A model generated the notes under the pieces. The model did not search any database and was not told the DNA's origin. It saw only the letters and a list, made by a program, of their open reading frames with translations. 64,000 nucleotides of DNA from Amphritea pacifica (GTDB lineage Bacteria > Pseudomonadota > Gammaproteobacteria > Pseudomonadales > Balneatricaceae), in NCBI RefSeq assembly GCF_016924145.1, contig NZ_JAFFZO010000006.1, forward strand, positions 62,001 to 126,000, given 5' to 3'. Both the position numbers and the translations under genes were made by a program. Numbering within the stretch: position 1 is the stretch's first letter; each line of letters starts with the position of its first letter. Shown here piece by piece: positions 63,784 to 64,000 of this stretch.

Positions 63784-63787
63784 GGGG

Positions 63788-63976
63788 TTAAAATCCTTTA
63801 TGATTGTTTTTCTCGGCGCTGCGTGAGTCAGCATCTGTTCGCGGGGGCAGCACGACCACCTTGCCGCGAGAGCGCGCTGTTCTATCCGGTGATGCTTCTG
63901 TTACAACAAGGTTGTTGGGCTCTTCTGTGGTGTAGTTTAACGCCTGCCTCAGGCGCCAAAATTCATCGTGCATCAT
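63788..63976 (-). CDS. Possible small hypothetical protein
   Basis: 62 codons on the minus strand, beginning MMHDEFWRLRQALNYTT. The amino-acid mix is protein-like, but there is no clear SD and the frame is short. It lies beyond the DUF3095 gene, convergent with it by 4 bases. Could be a real small gene or chance. Confidence 0.35.
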   Translation of the reverse strand: MMHDEFWRLRQALNYTTEEPNNLVVTEASPDRTARSRGKVVVLPPRTDADSRSAEKNNHKGF

Positions 63977-64000
63977 TTGCGAGATTTTAATACAGGCTGC

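Overview
The window is a chromosomal segment of a gammaproteobacterium. Gene content and order (parAB-rsmG-mnmG and mnmE-yidC-rnpA-rpmH-dnaA-dnaN-recF-gyrB, with the atp operon and glmUS beside them) suggest a marine Oceanospirillales-like organism. That placement is an inference from gene order and protein character; no rRNA gene is present. It spans the replication-origin neighbourhood. Most genes look like well-kept, moderately GC-rich core genes, with several AT-rich or repeat-laden accessory patches between them.

Left part (1-16400): the end of a sigma-54 activator, a DUF1501/DUF1800 pair, a 46-codon fragment of a second glmS, a chemoreceptor, the glmU-glmS pair for UDP-GlcNAc, a TrmB-type regulator, a four-gene membrane-stress operon (ribbon-helix-helix-like protein, PspA, YqiJ, YqiK flotillin), an AT-rich pair of unknown genes, and a three-lipoprotein operon (CsgG-like, DUF4810, DUF799).

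Core part (16400-43035): atpIBEFHAGDC, parB-parA-rsmG-mnmG and a probable oriC with four DnaA boxes beside mnmG. A polyamine-related insert follows (trxC, polyamine-binding protein, N-carbamoylputrescine amidase, LuxR regulator), then mnmE, yidC, rnpA, rpmH, and divergently dnaA-dnaN-recF-gyrB.

Accessory part (43036-54000): immediately after gyrB lies an AT-rich three-gene cassette encoding a Dam-type adenine methyltransferase, a HerA-type translocase and a NurA-type nuclease with a cysteine-rich insertion. It looks like a restriction-modification-like defence module and is the best candidate for an undescribed system. It is followed by a tripartite HipBST toxin-antitoxin locus whose promoter and hipB 5' end are tandemly duplicated and which is bracketed by dispersed repeats. 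Next is an NrtR regulator divergent from an SPFH protein and a degenerate NAD-kinase-like protein, a second unusual set, with clear inverted-repeat operators.

Right part (54000-64000): BI-1 family and HPF/RaiA genes, a six-copy 81-bp array of REP-like inverted pairs, a periplasmic Cache protein with a SatP acetate transporter, modEABC with two ModE-like sites, a decayed ORF, ilvA and a DUF3095 gene.
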